From Alkalihalobacillus sp. TS-13 (lineage in GTDB: Bacteria; Bacillota; Bacilli; Bacillales; Fictibacillaceae), in assembly GCF_019720915.1 (NCBI RefSeq), contig NZ_JAHKSI010000004.1, positions 1-64,000 of the forward strand: 64,000 nucleotides of DNA, read 5' to 3'. A program made the translations under genes and the position numbers. The notes under the pieces were generated by a model. The model searched no databases and was not told the DNA's origin. It saw only the letters and a list, made by a program, of their open reading frames with translations. Positions 29,384 through 35,895 of the stretch are shown one piece after another. Each line of letters starts with the position of its first letter. The stretch's first letter is position 1.

Positions 29384-29392
29384 GAACGGTTT

Positions 29393-29430
29393 AAAGGGAG
29401 AGCCCTCCACCATGGAGGGCTCTCCCTTTA
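29393..29430 (+). terminator. Terminator
   Basis: AAAGGGAGAGCCCTCCA / TGGAGGGCTCTCCCTTT stem. Confidence 0.85.
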
Positions 29431-29513
29431 TGCGGAGGAATTCCAATACATAGTTAGAGAAACGATAACGCAGTGTAGCGAATTTTTCGGCATTTTCGTG
29501 CTTCCGCCGGCTC

Positions 29514-29588
29514 GGATAAATCCTTAAGGATTTATCCGACATGTCCTGATTTATCCCCTGCCTTCGTCAAGGGAAAAATCGAACATGT
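29514..29588 (+). repeat. Two-hairpin repeat R17 (short hairpin 1)
   Basis: Hairpin 1 GGATAAATCC-TTAA-GGATTTATCC... reduced to a minimal loop; the 3' arm of hairpin 2 is degenerate (GGGAAAAATC). Confidence 0.85.
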
Positions 29589-29748
29589 TCCGGTCGGTTG
29601 GACACCGGGTTCGTAGATTTCTTTCGGTAGATTCGTAGTTTAGAAGAGGCGGGCTATGGGAAGCGAGGGGGCCCTCACGTAATCGGCCATGTACTGCCTG
29701 TGACCTCGACCGTTCATTCCCTGCCTATACAGGTTCATGAAAAGGCTA

Positions 29749-29788
29749 AGCGGTCCGGTCCCTCTTATCACAAAGGAACCGGACCGCT
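29749..29788 (-). terminator. Terminator hairpin
   Basis: AGCGGTCCGGT / ACCGGACCGCT stem, 31 bases past the stop of the minus-strand permease. Confidence 0.7.
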
Positions 29789-29819
29789 ATTCCGTTATAC
29801 TAGACGGGAATGCGCTTTC

Positions 29820-31157
29820 TTAAACCTGCCCTTGAAGAGCGTCGATTCGCCTTTCCATGCGGGTCAAGGCATTTTCTATGCGGGTTAGGTTTCGATTGCT
29901 GCGCTTTTCCATCTTTGAGAGGAACCGCAGCAGTTTGCGTCCGTCCGCTTGCTCCTTTTCCAGACGATTGAGATGGGGAATGGCATAGTGCGCGACTCCC
30001 GTCAGGATCAGAAGCACAAGACCAGTGGTTACCGGAATACCGATGCTTTGTATCCAGATGGATTCGGTCTGATCATAGACGAATCCACCCAGAAGCCCAC
30101 CGGAAAAACCAGCCATACCGGTCAGTGCGTTAAACATTCCCGAATAGGCCGGACGTTCGGTGTGTGGCGCATTGAGGCGATACAGGAGGGGAAACAGCCG
30201 CCATCCACCCAGCCCCACACCGGATACGACCTGAATCACCATAATCAGGAATAGGGCTGGAAGAACCATCAGCCCCGCAAACAGGAGCCAAACGATTGTA
30301 AGGGCAAGCAATGTCCATAGGAAAAGGGTTCGGATCGGGTGCTTTTTGGTCAATCGCCCCCAGACAGATGACGCTATCGTCTGCATGCCCACTGCGATCG
30401 CAGAGGCAATAGTGACCCAAAAGGGGTCAATGGCCAGGACACGGAGCAGAATATAGGAAAGCTGGGCGGCCGCAAAGTACATGATGAACATAAATCCCGC
30501 TAGAAAAGCGGTCATCTTCATAAATGCATGATCCGCGAGCGGTTTTCGCATCATGCGAAGGAGACTTGTTTCCATCGATTGGACAAACGGGGGATTGGGG
30601 TATTTCCGCAAGATGAACAAACGGACGACCAGCAACACGGCACTACTCAGATACAACAAACCGAATCCGATGGTTTCCCCCATCCATTCCAATACCGCGC
30701 CGCCCACGATCAAGGCAATGAATCCTGCCAAGAAGGAAACCATTTGCCGGTTACCAAAGTAAGTCCCGTGTTCTTCTCGCGGGATGACGTCTCCGATAAG
30801 AGAGGTCCAATAAGCCATACTGATGGACATACAGATGGCCGTTAGAAGATAACAAGCGATGAAGACCAGCAATTGCCAATCATCCGGCATGATCAAGGCG
30901 AGGGGACCGGCAGCAACCAGAAAAGCGAGTTCCAACATACTGCACCACGTGAACATGCGTTTCCGGTCGGTGAAACGACGCATCAAGCGAGGGACCACCC
31001 ACTCAATGGGTTTGGCGAGGGACAACATACTTACTACGGTGGAGATATGGAGAGGAGAAGCGCCGATATAGAGCATGAGAGTGACCGGGATGGGTCCAAA
31101 CAAGAACCAATTCCGAATGATGCTGGAGTAAATAGCGGCGCGTGTGTCAGAGGACAC
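29820..31157 (-). CDS. MFS-type permease, copy 3
   Basis: 445 residues, about 12 membrane helices, GTG start at 31157 (MSSDTRAAIYSSIIRNWFLF). Shares the loop EEHGTYFGNRQ, the GRLTKKHPIR loop and a basic coiled C-terminus with copy 1 at 24249. Intact, with its own terminator. The associated small membrane gene upstream (31267) is frameshifted. Substrate unknown. Confidence 0.85.
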   Translation of the reverse strand: MSSDTRAAIYSSIIRNWFLFGPIPVTLMLYIGASPLHISTVVSMLSLAKPIEWVVPRLMRRFTDRKRMFTWCSMLELAFLVAAGPLALIMPDDWQLLVFIACYLLTAICMSISMAYWTSLIGDVIPREEHGTYFGNRQMVSFLAGFIALIVGGAVLEWMGETIGFGLLYLSSAVLLVVRLFILRKYPNPPFVQSMETSLLRMMRKPLADHAFMKMTAFLAGFMFIMYFAAAQLSYILLRVLAIDPFWVTIASAIAVGMQTIASSVWGRLTKKHPIRTLFLWTLLALTIVWLLFAGLMVLPALFLIMVIQVVSGVGLGGWRLFPLLYRLNAPHTERPAYSGMFNALTGMAGFSGGLLGGFVYDQTESIWIQSIGIPVTTGLVLLILTGVAHYAIPHLNRLEKEQADGRKLLRFLSKMEKRSNRNLTRIENALTRMERRIDALQGQV

Positions 31158-31266
31158 GAAACGTCCTTTCTCTCGTTCGTTCTTTCGCGTTGGGAACCAC
31201 CTTACCAGGTTGGGAAGGAGCGTGCAAGGTGGCAGGTATGAGGTCGCTCACATATGACTGTTAAGT

Positions 31267-31397
31267 TTACTTATTATGGTCCTTGATTCGTTCGTATGCG
31301 CGGTTTCCCAGCCAATACGAAAGTTTCAAGCTCCTGCCCAAAAGCCGACCCAGAGCATCACCGCCCCCGTTCCCATGGCCACGTCCCAAAATGGCAA
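31267..31397 (-). pseudogene. Small membrane protein upstream of MFS, copy 3, frameshifted
   Basis: LPFWDVAMGTGAVMLWVGFW-AG is followed in a different frame by LKLSYWLGNRAYERIKDHNK-stop, which matches the tail of copy 1 (LKLAAWLGNRTRER). One base is inserted or lost at GGAGCTTGAAA. The 5' end abuts the truncated lipoprotein gene on the other strand. Confidence 0.6.
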
Positions 31398-31622
31398 GGA
31401 ATCCCGGTCGCCTGGGTCACGGCGGAAGAGCAGAAGGACGAAGGGAAGATGTGGACCCTTCTGGCGGATAAGTCTCGTGTCCTTGACCCGAAGGATAGAG
31501 CGGATCACAATTGGACACTGAATGATTACCGCCTGATCGCATGGAAGCGAACGACGTATGCGGATTTGACGAACTTTGCATTCCGTATCCGCCATCTCGA
31601 CCCGGTGGTTATCCGTTCCTAA
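31398..31622 (+). pseudogene. Lipoprotein, third copy, truncated and internally deleted
   Basis: IPVAWVTAEEQKDEGKMWTL ... LDPKDRADHNWTLNDYRLIAWK aligns with the lipoproteins at 27639 and 49049, then jumps straight to RTTYADLTNFAFRIRHLDPV. About 30 residues (the GRFFYEIIYID..MEVIQT part) are missing, and there is no signal peptide or start. A dead copy of the divergent permease/lipoprotein cassette. Confidence 0.7.
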
Positions 31623-31723
31623 CCAAAGCCCTGTTTTTTTTATTGCGTGGCAGGGAATTTCTATGGACGGTGGATACCCATAACGGAGGGCAAGTATGCC
31701 TCTTCGTTATGGGTGTCTGCACC

Positions 31724-31798
31724 GGATAAATCCTTGGAATTTATCCGACATGTCCTGATTGATCCCCGGACTTCGTCCAAGGATCAATCGAACATGTC
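31724..31798 (+). repeat. Two-hairpin repeat R18
   Basis: Hairpin 1 short (GGATAAATCC-TTG-GAATTTATCC); hairpin 2 with the TGATTGATCC / GGATCAATC compensated pair. Confidence 0.9.
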
Positions 31799-31943
31799 TA
31801 ATGGTTTCCGCTGTCAGGCTACGTTGTCTTCATCGGTAGAATCATGGTCCGAAAGAGGCGGGCTAAGGGAGGAAGGCTTTGGGCGTGCTCGGTTTTTCCG
31901 GCGGACGTATGTTTTTGGATGGAGCTTTGGTGAGAAACGTGGG

Positions 31944-31980
31944 GACAGGTGCCAGTTCCTCTTGAGAACTGGCACCTGTC
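31944..31980 (-). terminator. Terminator hairpin
   Basis: GACAGGTGCCAGTT / AACTGGCACCTGTC stem with a short loop, ten bases past the stop of the minus-strand gene at 31990. Confidence 0.8.
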
Positions 31981-31989
31981 TAGTTTTCC

Positions 31990-32097
31990 CTAATGGGAAC
32001 CGTAGCGATGCGCCTTGAAGTGTTTCCCACAGTAGAAGCGCCCACAGCACTTATAGTTTGCGGTGGCCCCACACTTCGTACACGGTGTATGCGCCAT
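31990..32097 (-). CDS. Tiny treble-clef zinc protein (minus strand)
   Basis: MAHTPCTKCGATANYKCCGR then FYCGKHFKAHRYGSH, 35 residues. CTKC...KCC...FYC.KH...H is the best-preserved member of the family with 14501 and 9837, and defines the Cys expected at the TGA of 9837. AGGGGGAACAGC precedes the ATG at 32097. HIT- or LIM-like knuckles of this size bind proteins or RNA. Confidence 0.7.
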   Translation of the reverse strand: MAHTPCTKCGATANYKCCGRFYCGKHFKAHRYGSH

Positions 32098-32174
32098 GCT
32101 GTTCCCCCTAGAGATCGATTTCGTTAATTGGTATGAATCTACCTGACCAACCGGTCTGTGTCTACTTCCTTTGA

Positions 32175-32190
32175 TGTGAGCTGTCTGACA
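32175..32190. promoter_or_regulatory. CRP/FNR-like box between divergent genes
   Basis: TGTGA-GCTGTC-TGACA, one mismatch, between 32097 (minus) and 32271 (plus). Confidence 0.5.
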
Positions 32191-32270
32191 TCGGGGGTTT
32201 GGACAGGAAGCGGGACACTGTGTATGCTGGGTGTTGCTCGGGAAGAGTGAAGACCGGAAAGGGAGATACG

Positions 32271-32456
32271 ATGGACCGTCAGCACATCAATAAGGATGCC
32301 AGGGACGCCCTCCGCGAGGTTTGTACGAAGCGCAAGATCAACCGTTGGCACCGTAAGGGAAGTGGGGAATGGGTGGTGTTTGAGACCCGTAACGGCACCC
32401 CGCAGGTGTTCACCAACGCGCGGGAAGTCCTGGAGTACGTGAAGCGGTTCGGTTAG
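32271..32456 (+). CDS. Hypothetical protein, 61 residues
   Basis: MDRQHINKDARDALREVCTK, then a basic stretch (KRKINRWHRKGSGEWVVFE), then ... VFTNAREVLEYVKRFG. The layout (helix, beta hairpin, helix) is typical of small phage DNA-mimic or DNA-binding proteins. AAAGGGAGATACG precedes the ATG. Unrecognised. Confidence 0.65.
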   Translation: MDRQHINKDARDALREVCTKRKINRWHRKGSGEWVVFETRNGTPQVFTNAREVLEYVKRFG

Positions 32457-32510
32457 TTATCAAAGGCTACGGGGGCTTTCCAACACGGGAAGGCCCCCGT
32501 GGTCTTCCCG

Positions 32511-32526
32511 TGTGAACAGCATCACA
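32511..32526. promoter_or_regulatory. CRP/FNR-type box
   Basis: TGTGA-ACAGCA-TCACA, perfect half sites, about 70-85 bases before the GTG at 32597. It overlaps the hairpin ACGGGGGC...GCCCCCGT region that ends the preceding gene. Confidence 0.6.
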
Positions 32527-32596
32527 CCTGTGGAAGTAGACAAGCAGGGATGCCTTTGCTAGTGTGGTGGCACCACGGAACGAAGGAGGCAGGAAC

Positions 32597-32866
32597 GTGC
32601 CGAAGCAATTCCGACAGACGTATGGAAACGGTAGCGAGTTCCCCGTAATATGCGAGGATTCGCGGAGGTGGAGGGATCGGGAAAAGACGGTCGGGGAAGC
32701 CCTCCGGGAAATGCAGTATCTCGGGCGCCTCACGGACCGGAAGGGATGCCCGGTATGGAAAGTGAGCGGGAGCCTTCAGGCCGGGTGTGTCATCGTCACG
32801 CACCGGAACAAGCGGCACCGCATCGTTTACTACACACGTACCTGGCTGGAAAACCTGGGGCTTTGA
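32597..32866 (+). CDS. Hypothetical protein, 89 residues, GTG start
   Basis: GTG at 32597 with AGGAGGCAGGAAC upstream. MPKQFRQTYGNGSEFPVICE ... then EALREMQYLGRLTDRKGCPVWK and ... HRNKRHRIVYYTRTWLENLGL. A compact alpha/beta protein with a basic C-terminal strand. No family is recognised. Confidence 0.7.
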   Translation: MPKQFRQTYGNGSEFPVICEDSRRWRDREKTVGEALREMQYLGRLTDRKGCPVWKVSGSLQAGCVIVTHRNKRHRIVYYTRTWLENLGL

Positions 32867-32930
32867 TCATCATCTGAAGAAATCAGTTCATTTGACGGAA
32901 CATGGAGCCGGTTTCTTCGGAGATGTCATA

Positions 32931-32968
32931 AGAGCGGGGACGGAAAACGGTCCCCGCTCTTATTTCCT
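32931..32968 (+). terminator. Rho-independent terminator
   Basis: AGAGCGGGGAC / GTCCCCGCTCT, then TATTTCC. Confidence 0.85.
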
Positions 32969-33004
32969 GAAGGGGAAGGAAAATGATTCGTTTGTGCCGG
33001 CATC

Positions 33005-33081
33005 GGATAAATCCCGATATGCCTATATCCGGATTTATCCGACATGTCCTGATTGATCCTGGCGGATAAATCGAACATGTC
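33005..33081 (+). repeat. Two-hairpin repeat R19
   Basis: Hairpin 1 GGATAAATCC / GGATTTATCC; hairpin 2 TGATTGATCC-TGGC-GGATAAATC, where only one arm carries the change. It is the one clear exception to compensation. Confidence 0.85.
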
Positions 33082-33215
33082 TGTAGGGAACCAGGTTCAG
33101 AAGGTGTGATCTTAAGGTTACGGTCGATTTTTGTGCTGCAAAAGCGCGGGCTACGAGGAGAGTGGAGCTTGCTCGGATTTTCCGAGGACCTCTTTGTTGC
33201 GCTTGTCTTTTTCCC

Positions 33216-33286
33216 CGTGAGTCACCTCACACCACGGGGGGGGGGGGCGGTTTCAGTTTGCATCAGAGTCCGTAACCCGGTACTGT
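33216..33286 (+). promoter_or_regulatory. CRP/FNR-like box plus type B promoter
   Basis: Box CGTGA-GTCACC-TCACA (33216-33231), an 11-G run, -35 TTGCAT (33258-33263), 17 bases, -10 TACTGT (33281-33286). The long G run may change the box-promoter spacing by slippage. Confidence 0.7.
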
Positions 33287-33334
33287 TGTGCTTGTTCGGG
33301 GGAGACCCTTCAAGAGACATAGAGGAGAGAGAAA

Positions 33335-33631
33335 GTGTCCATCATATATCTTTTCAGTTATGTTGTCGGTTGGGTTGGGATCATTGGACTCTTCTTGAGC
33401 AGGTCCGAGGAAAAGAAGAAGAAGTTTACCGGGATCTGGGTCATCCTATTTTCCCAGATTTATTTTTTGTTCATCGGAATCTTCCTTATTTCTGGGTATC
33501 CTCCCGCCATCTGCGCCATTGTTAGTTGGTTTCCCATGAACGGCTTTGCAATCGTTTGGTGCTACCGTGAGTTGCGGAAATTGTACCAGATGCGGAAGCG
33601 GGCAAGGAGCGGGAAGAAGACGGTGGTGTGA
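33335..33631 (+). CDS. Membrane protein (paralogue of 19119), 98 residues
   Basis: GTG at 33335 with GGAGAGAG upstream. MSIIYLFSYVVGWVGIIGLF then SRSEEKKKKFTG and two further hydrophobic segments, ending in a basic tail. It aligns with 19119 (LGAIGFFL.TYSERTKKT...FAQI) but lacks the coiled-coil tail. The stop codon TGA is part of the next CRP/FNR box. Confidence 0.65.
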   Translation: MSIIYLFSYVVGWVGIIGLFLSRSEEKKKKFTGIWVILFSQIYFLFIGIFLISGYPPAICAIVSWFPMNGFAIVWCYRELRKLYQMRKRARSGKKTVV

Positions 33632-33683
33632 CGCACCTCACACCACCGTGATCTAGTGCACGAGGGTCTGGACCTGTTATAGT
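33627..33683 (+). promoter_or_regulatory. CRP/FNR box plus promoter, overlapping the upstream stop codon
   Basis: Box TGTGA-CGCACC-TCACA (33627-33642), whose TGA is the stop of 33335; -35 near 33655 (AGTGCA); -10 TATAGT (33678-33683). Drives 33788. Confidence 0.65.
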
Positions 33684-33787
33684 GGCACTGGTTCGAGAAG
33701 GAGAGCAAACCACAGCACGACCGGAACTCTAAAGCTGTTCCGGAGATAGTCAGGCATCTTCGGCATAATGAGGAAGGGAATCGGAAC

Positions 33788-34225
33788 ATGTTTTCTTTTG
33801 GCTCGTACACGTTTTGGGACTGGATCACGTTTACCATTTCCATCATCTCCGTCGGCGTTCAATGGATGATTGCCTATCTTTCGAGGAGGCCGGAGAAGTC
33901 GAGCGTTCGCAAACTGTGCACGCTCTTTTTCGTGGGCTTTCTTGTCCAATTGATGTACATCTATTACTTCGTCATTTCCACGCAGCCCGGCATGATGCTT
34001 AACCCCCTGATAACCGTCGCCATGTATCTGTCCAATCTTTTCATGGTGCTTTACAAGCGTTTGCGGAAGAAGGAAGCGATTCCGCAAACGGATGCGACTC
34101 CGATCGAGAAGACGCTTTCCCCTATCCCCGCCTCTGTTTCCGGTACATGGACATTGAAGGGAGTCACCATCACACGACCGGATGGAACGGTCATCGAGGC
34201 CCGGGAAGGGAGCTTGCAGCTTTAA
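33788..34225 (+). CDS. Membrane protein (paralogue of 23343), 145 residues
   Basis: Three hydrophobic segments, a LSRRPEKSSVRKL loop shared with 23343 (LSRRGGKTSRRKL), then a C-terminal extension unlike the paralogue, ending in WTLKGVTITRPDGTVIEARE, which looks like a short added beta domain. GAAGGGAATC precedes the ATG. Function unknown. Confidence 0.7.
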   Translation: MFSFGSYTFWDWITFTISIISVGVQWMIAYLSRRPEKSSVRKLCTLFFVGFLVQLMYIYYFVISTQPGMMLNPLITVAMYLSNLFMVLYKRLRKKEAIPQTDATPIEKTLSPIPASVSGTWTLKGVTITRPDGTVIEAREGSLQL

Positions 34226-34241
34226 ATCCCTTCACGCCCCG

Positions 34242-34275
34242 CCACCCCCCGGAGAATCGGGGGGTGGTTTGGGTT
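34242..34275 (+). terminator. Rho-independent terminator
   Basis: CCACCCCCC / GGGGGGTGG, then TTTGGGTTT. Confidence 0.8.
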
Positions 34276-34296
34276 TATTTGTATCTCGGCGGCACC

Positions 34297-34373
34297 GGAT
34301 AAATCCAGCTATTTAAATATCCGGATTTATCCGACATGTCCTGATTTTTCCTGGCGGATAAATCGAACATGTC
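34297..34373 (+). repeat. Two-hairpin repeat R20
   Basis: Hairpin 1 with a 4-base loop core; hairpin 2 TGATTTTTCC-TGGC-GGATAAATC, one mismatch and a short loop as in R2 and R19. Confidence 0.85.
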
Positions 34374-34580
34374 GGGGTTGGGGTCGTGTAAGATTTAGGG
34401 ATTTCTTTATGTTGGGCATCAATCTTTTCCCAGATTGTATGATTTGACGTTGTTTAAGGGTTTTACACTTGTTTTTAGTTCGGCACAAGCGCGGGCTACG
34501 GAGAAGGGGGTAAGGGGCTTGGGTGGTCGTCCGAATGTCGGCTGTTTTCCCTCCAGGAGAGAGCGTGTCCACTGTTTCAG

Positions 34581-34646
34581 TGTGAGGTACCTCACACTGA
34601 AGTAACCCGACTTCAGCTTGCGCGTGAGCCTGTCACCCGGTACTGT
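34581..34646 (+). promoter_or_regulatory. CRP/FNR box plus type B promoter
   Basis: Box TGTGA-GGTACC-TCACA (34581-34596), -35 TTGCGC (34618-34623), 17 bases, -10 TACTGT (34641-34646); box centre about -64. Confidence 0.8.
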
Positions 34647-34763
34647 TGTGCTTGTTCGGAGGAGATGACGACACAAGGGGGGGGGCAAAAGGATAGAGCA
34701 GTAGGCAGGTCCCGAGTCATGTCACCTCTCAATTAGATCCCTGTAAAACGGAAAAGAGGAACT

Positions 34764-35054
34764 ATGATCGCCATTAAGATCGACCCTAATGGAAAGGTTA
34801 CGCAAATTGCTGTTCCGGATAATCCAGAAGAACACGCTCGTGTAACACGTGTCTATTTGAAGGGACAACCGAGGAATTTTCGTCTTTCCAATAATCGGGT
34901 CCTGCGGAGTAGTAACAAGGGGGCCGAAAACGTCGTAGCTGGAAAGCTTGTATCAACACCTGTAAAGGGGATCGTCCTCGTTATAGGGCGTAATATGTCC
35001 GGTCTTTCACGGGATCAAATCAACAAGACGATGGGTGAACTGCGTAAAAACTGA
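34764..35054 (+). CDS. Hypothetical protein (paralogue of 26174), 96 residues
   Basis: MIAIKIDPNGKVTQIAVPDN ... VIGRNMSGLSRDQINKTMGE. It shares the start MIAIKI and the GRN.SGL.RDQ.N.T block with 26174; the middle of the protein is longer and basic. AAAGAGGAAC precedes the ATG. Confidence 0.7.
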   Translation: MIAIKIDPNGKVTQIAVPDNPEEHARVTRVYLKGQPRNFRLSNNRVLRSSNKGAENVVAGKLVSTPVKGIVLVIGRNMSGLSRDQINKTMGELRKN

Positions 35055-35131
35055 GATTACTCGAAGCCCCCTGTGGTTAGCCTTCAACAAAAGGAAAATA
35101 AGTGTTGATTTTTCGAGGTTTTTTGACCTGC

Positions 35132-35242
35132 ATGTGTGGGAAGATTCATTCATACGGAGGCATCACGTTTACTACACGGTGCCCGCAATGTAATCGGAAT
35201 CTGCGGGATGTAATACTGGGAATTTCTTCGTGTAAGGGATGA
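35132..35242 (+). CDS. Possible zinc-knuckle miniprotein
   Basis: MCGKIHSYGGITFTTRCPQC then NRNLRDVILGISSCKG-stop, 36 residues: C...CPQC...C. Coding appearance and Cys pattern fit the array's cargo, but the only ribosome-site-like run (CGAGG) is 14 bases away. Confidence 0.45.
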   Translation: MCGKIHSYGGITFTTRCPQCNRNLRDVILGISSCKG

Positions 35243-35325
35243 GGTCTTTGTAGCAGATCCGATATATGCCAGGAGAGAAAGTGTTGCCTTAAACTTTCCT
35301 TTGCTTTGATATTCCAAAGAATCAT

Positions 35326-35362
35326 AAAGGGGGAAGTCCTTCGGTAAAGGACATCCCCCTTT
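35326..35362 (+). terminator. Terminator
   Basis: AAAGGGGGAAGTCCT / AGGACATCCCCCTTT stem, last of the array's terminator family. Confidence 0.8.
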
Positions 35363-35474
35363 CCTTATGTACCCGGCATGTGCACACGCTTTAGGGTTCA
35401 AGTCCCGAACGGTGAAGGTCATTGTAGCCGTTAGCCAAAGGTAAGGGTGACTTCGGAACTCCGCGCCGCGGGTC

Positions 35475-35550
35475 GGATAAATCTACAAAGATTTATCCGA
35501 CATGTCCCGATTTATCCTCTGACTTCGTCAAAGGATAAATCGAACATGTC
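35475..35550 (+). repeat. Two-hairpin repeat R21 (last copy)
   Basis: Hairpin 1 GGATAAATC-TACAAA-GATTTATCC; hairpin 2 standard. The array ends here, 200 bases before oriT. Confidence 0.9.
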
Positions 35551-35571
35551 TGAGTAAAGCTTGTGTTGTAG

Positions 35572-35623
35572 ACTGCACTTTAAGTTTTATCATCTCCGAT
35601 CCACCGGAACCTTAAAGTGCAGT
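35572..35623. repeat. 13-bp inverted repeat at the array boundary
   Basis: ACTGCACTTTAAG (35572-35584) and CTTAAAGTGCAGT (35611-35623), perfect arms. It marks the switch from GC-rich array to AT-rich DNA. May be part of oriT, a terminator, or an insertion scar. Confidence 0.6.
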
Positions 35624-35750
35624 GCCTCGGAAGTTTAATTCGAGCACCTTTCAGTCCCTCCTAACCATGGAAACTAGTAATCTATAAAAAAGCTATCAAC
35701 TCTCTGAAATTTTTTCACAATGTTGCACCCATCTGTAGTATAATTATTCT

Positions 35751-35782
35751 ATAAGGGCGCACTTATACAAACCTATTTTTGT
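35751..35782 (-). other. oriT: Origin of transfer, MOBQ-type nic region
   Basis: On the minus strand: hairpin TACAAA-AATAGG-TTTGTA (35782-35765) directly followed by ATAAGTGCGCCCTTAT (35766-35751), which contains the AAGTGCGCCCT core of RSF1010/pSK41/pIP501-type nic sites. Expected cleavage is after CCC. The relaxase gene starts about 130 bases away. By known polarity the strand 3' of nic enters first, that is, the minus strand of the region to the left. Confidence 0.85.
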
Positions 35783-35895
35783 ACCTGAAATTCCTTGTCA
35801 ATTGCTCGTCCAATATGGACAATTTCATCTTTACTTAACAATGGAAAAAGCAGTTTAACAGATTTAAATCATTCTATTGAAGAGAGGGATCAACC

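Noticed and set aside
30528-31241. Plus-strand frames opposite the third permease
   Set aside because: Shadows of the minus-strand MFS gene; no ribosome sites.
180-34596. Reading the TGTGA-N6-TCACA palindromes as plain terminators
   Set aside because: Only the copy at 181 sits in a longer stem; the others are isolated 16-bp palindromes at fixed distances from promoters.
4059-35550. CRISPR array
   Set aside because: Repeat spacing is 0.6-4 kb with genes between copies; no short unique spacers and no cas genes.
4059-35550. Integron cassette array with attC sites
   Set aside because: Hairpin repeats resemble attC in layout, but there is no R/L core GTTRRRY, no integrase in the window, and genes have their own promoters.
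4059-35550. Replication iterons or a parS cluster
   Set aside because: Copies are too widely spaced and regularly placed after terminators; no Rep or ParB gene is seen. Not excluded for the replicon as a whole.
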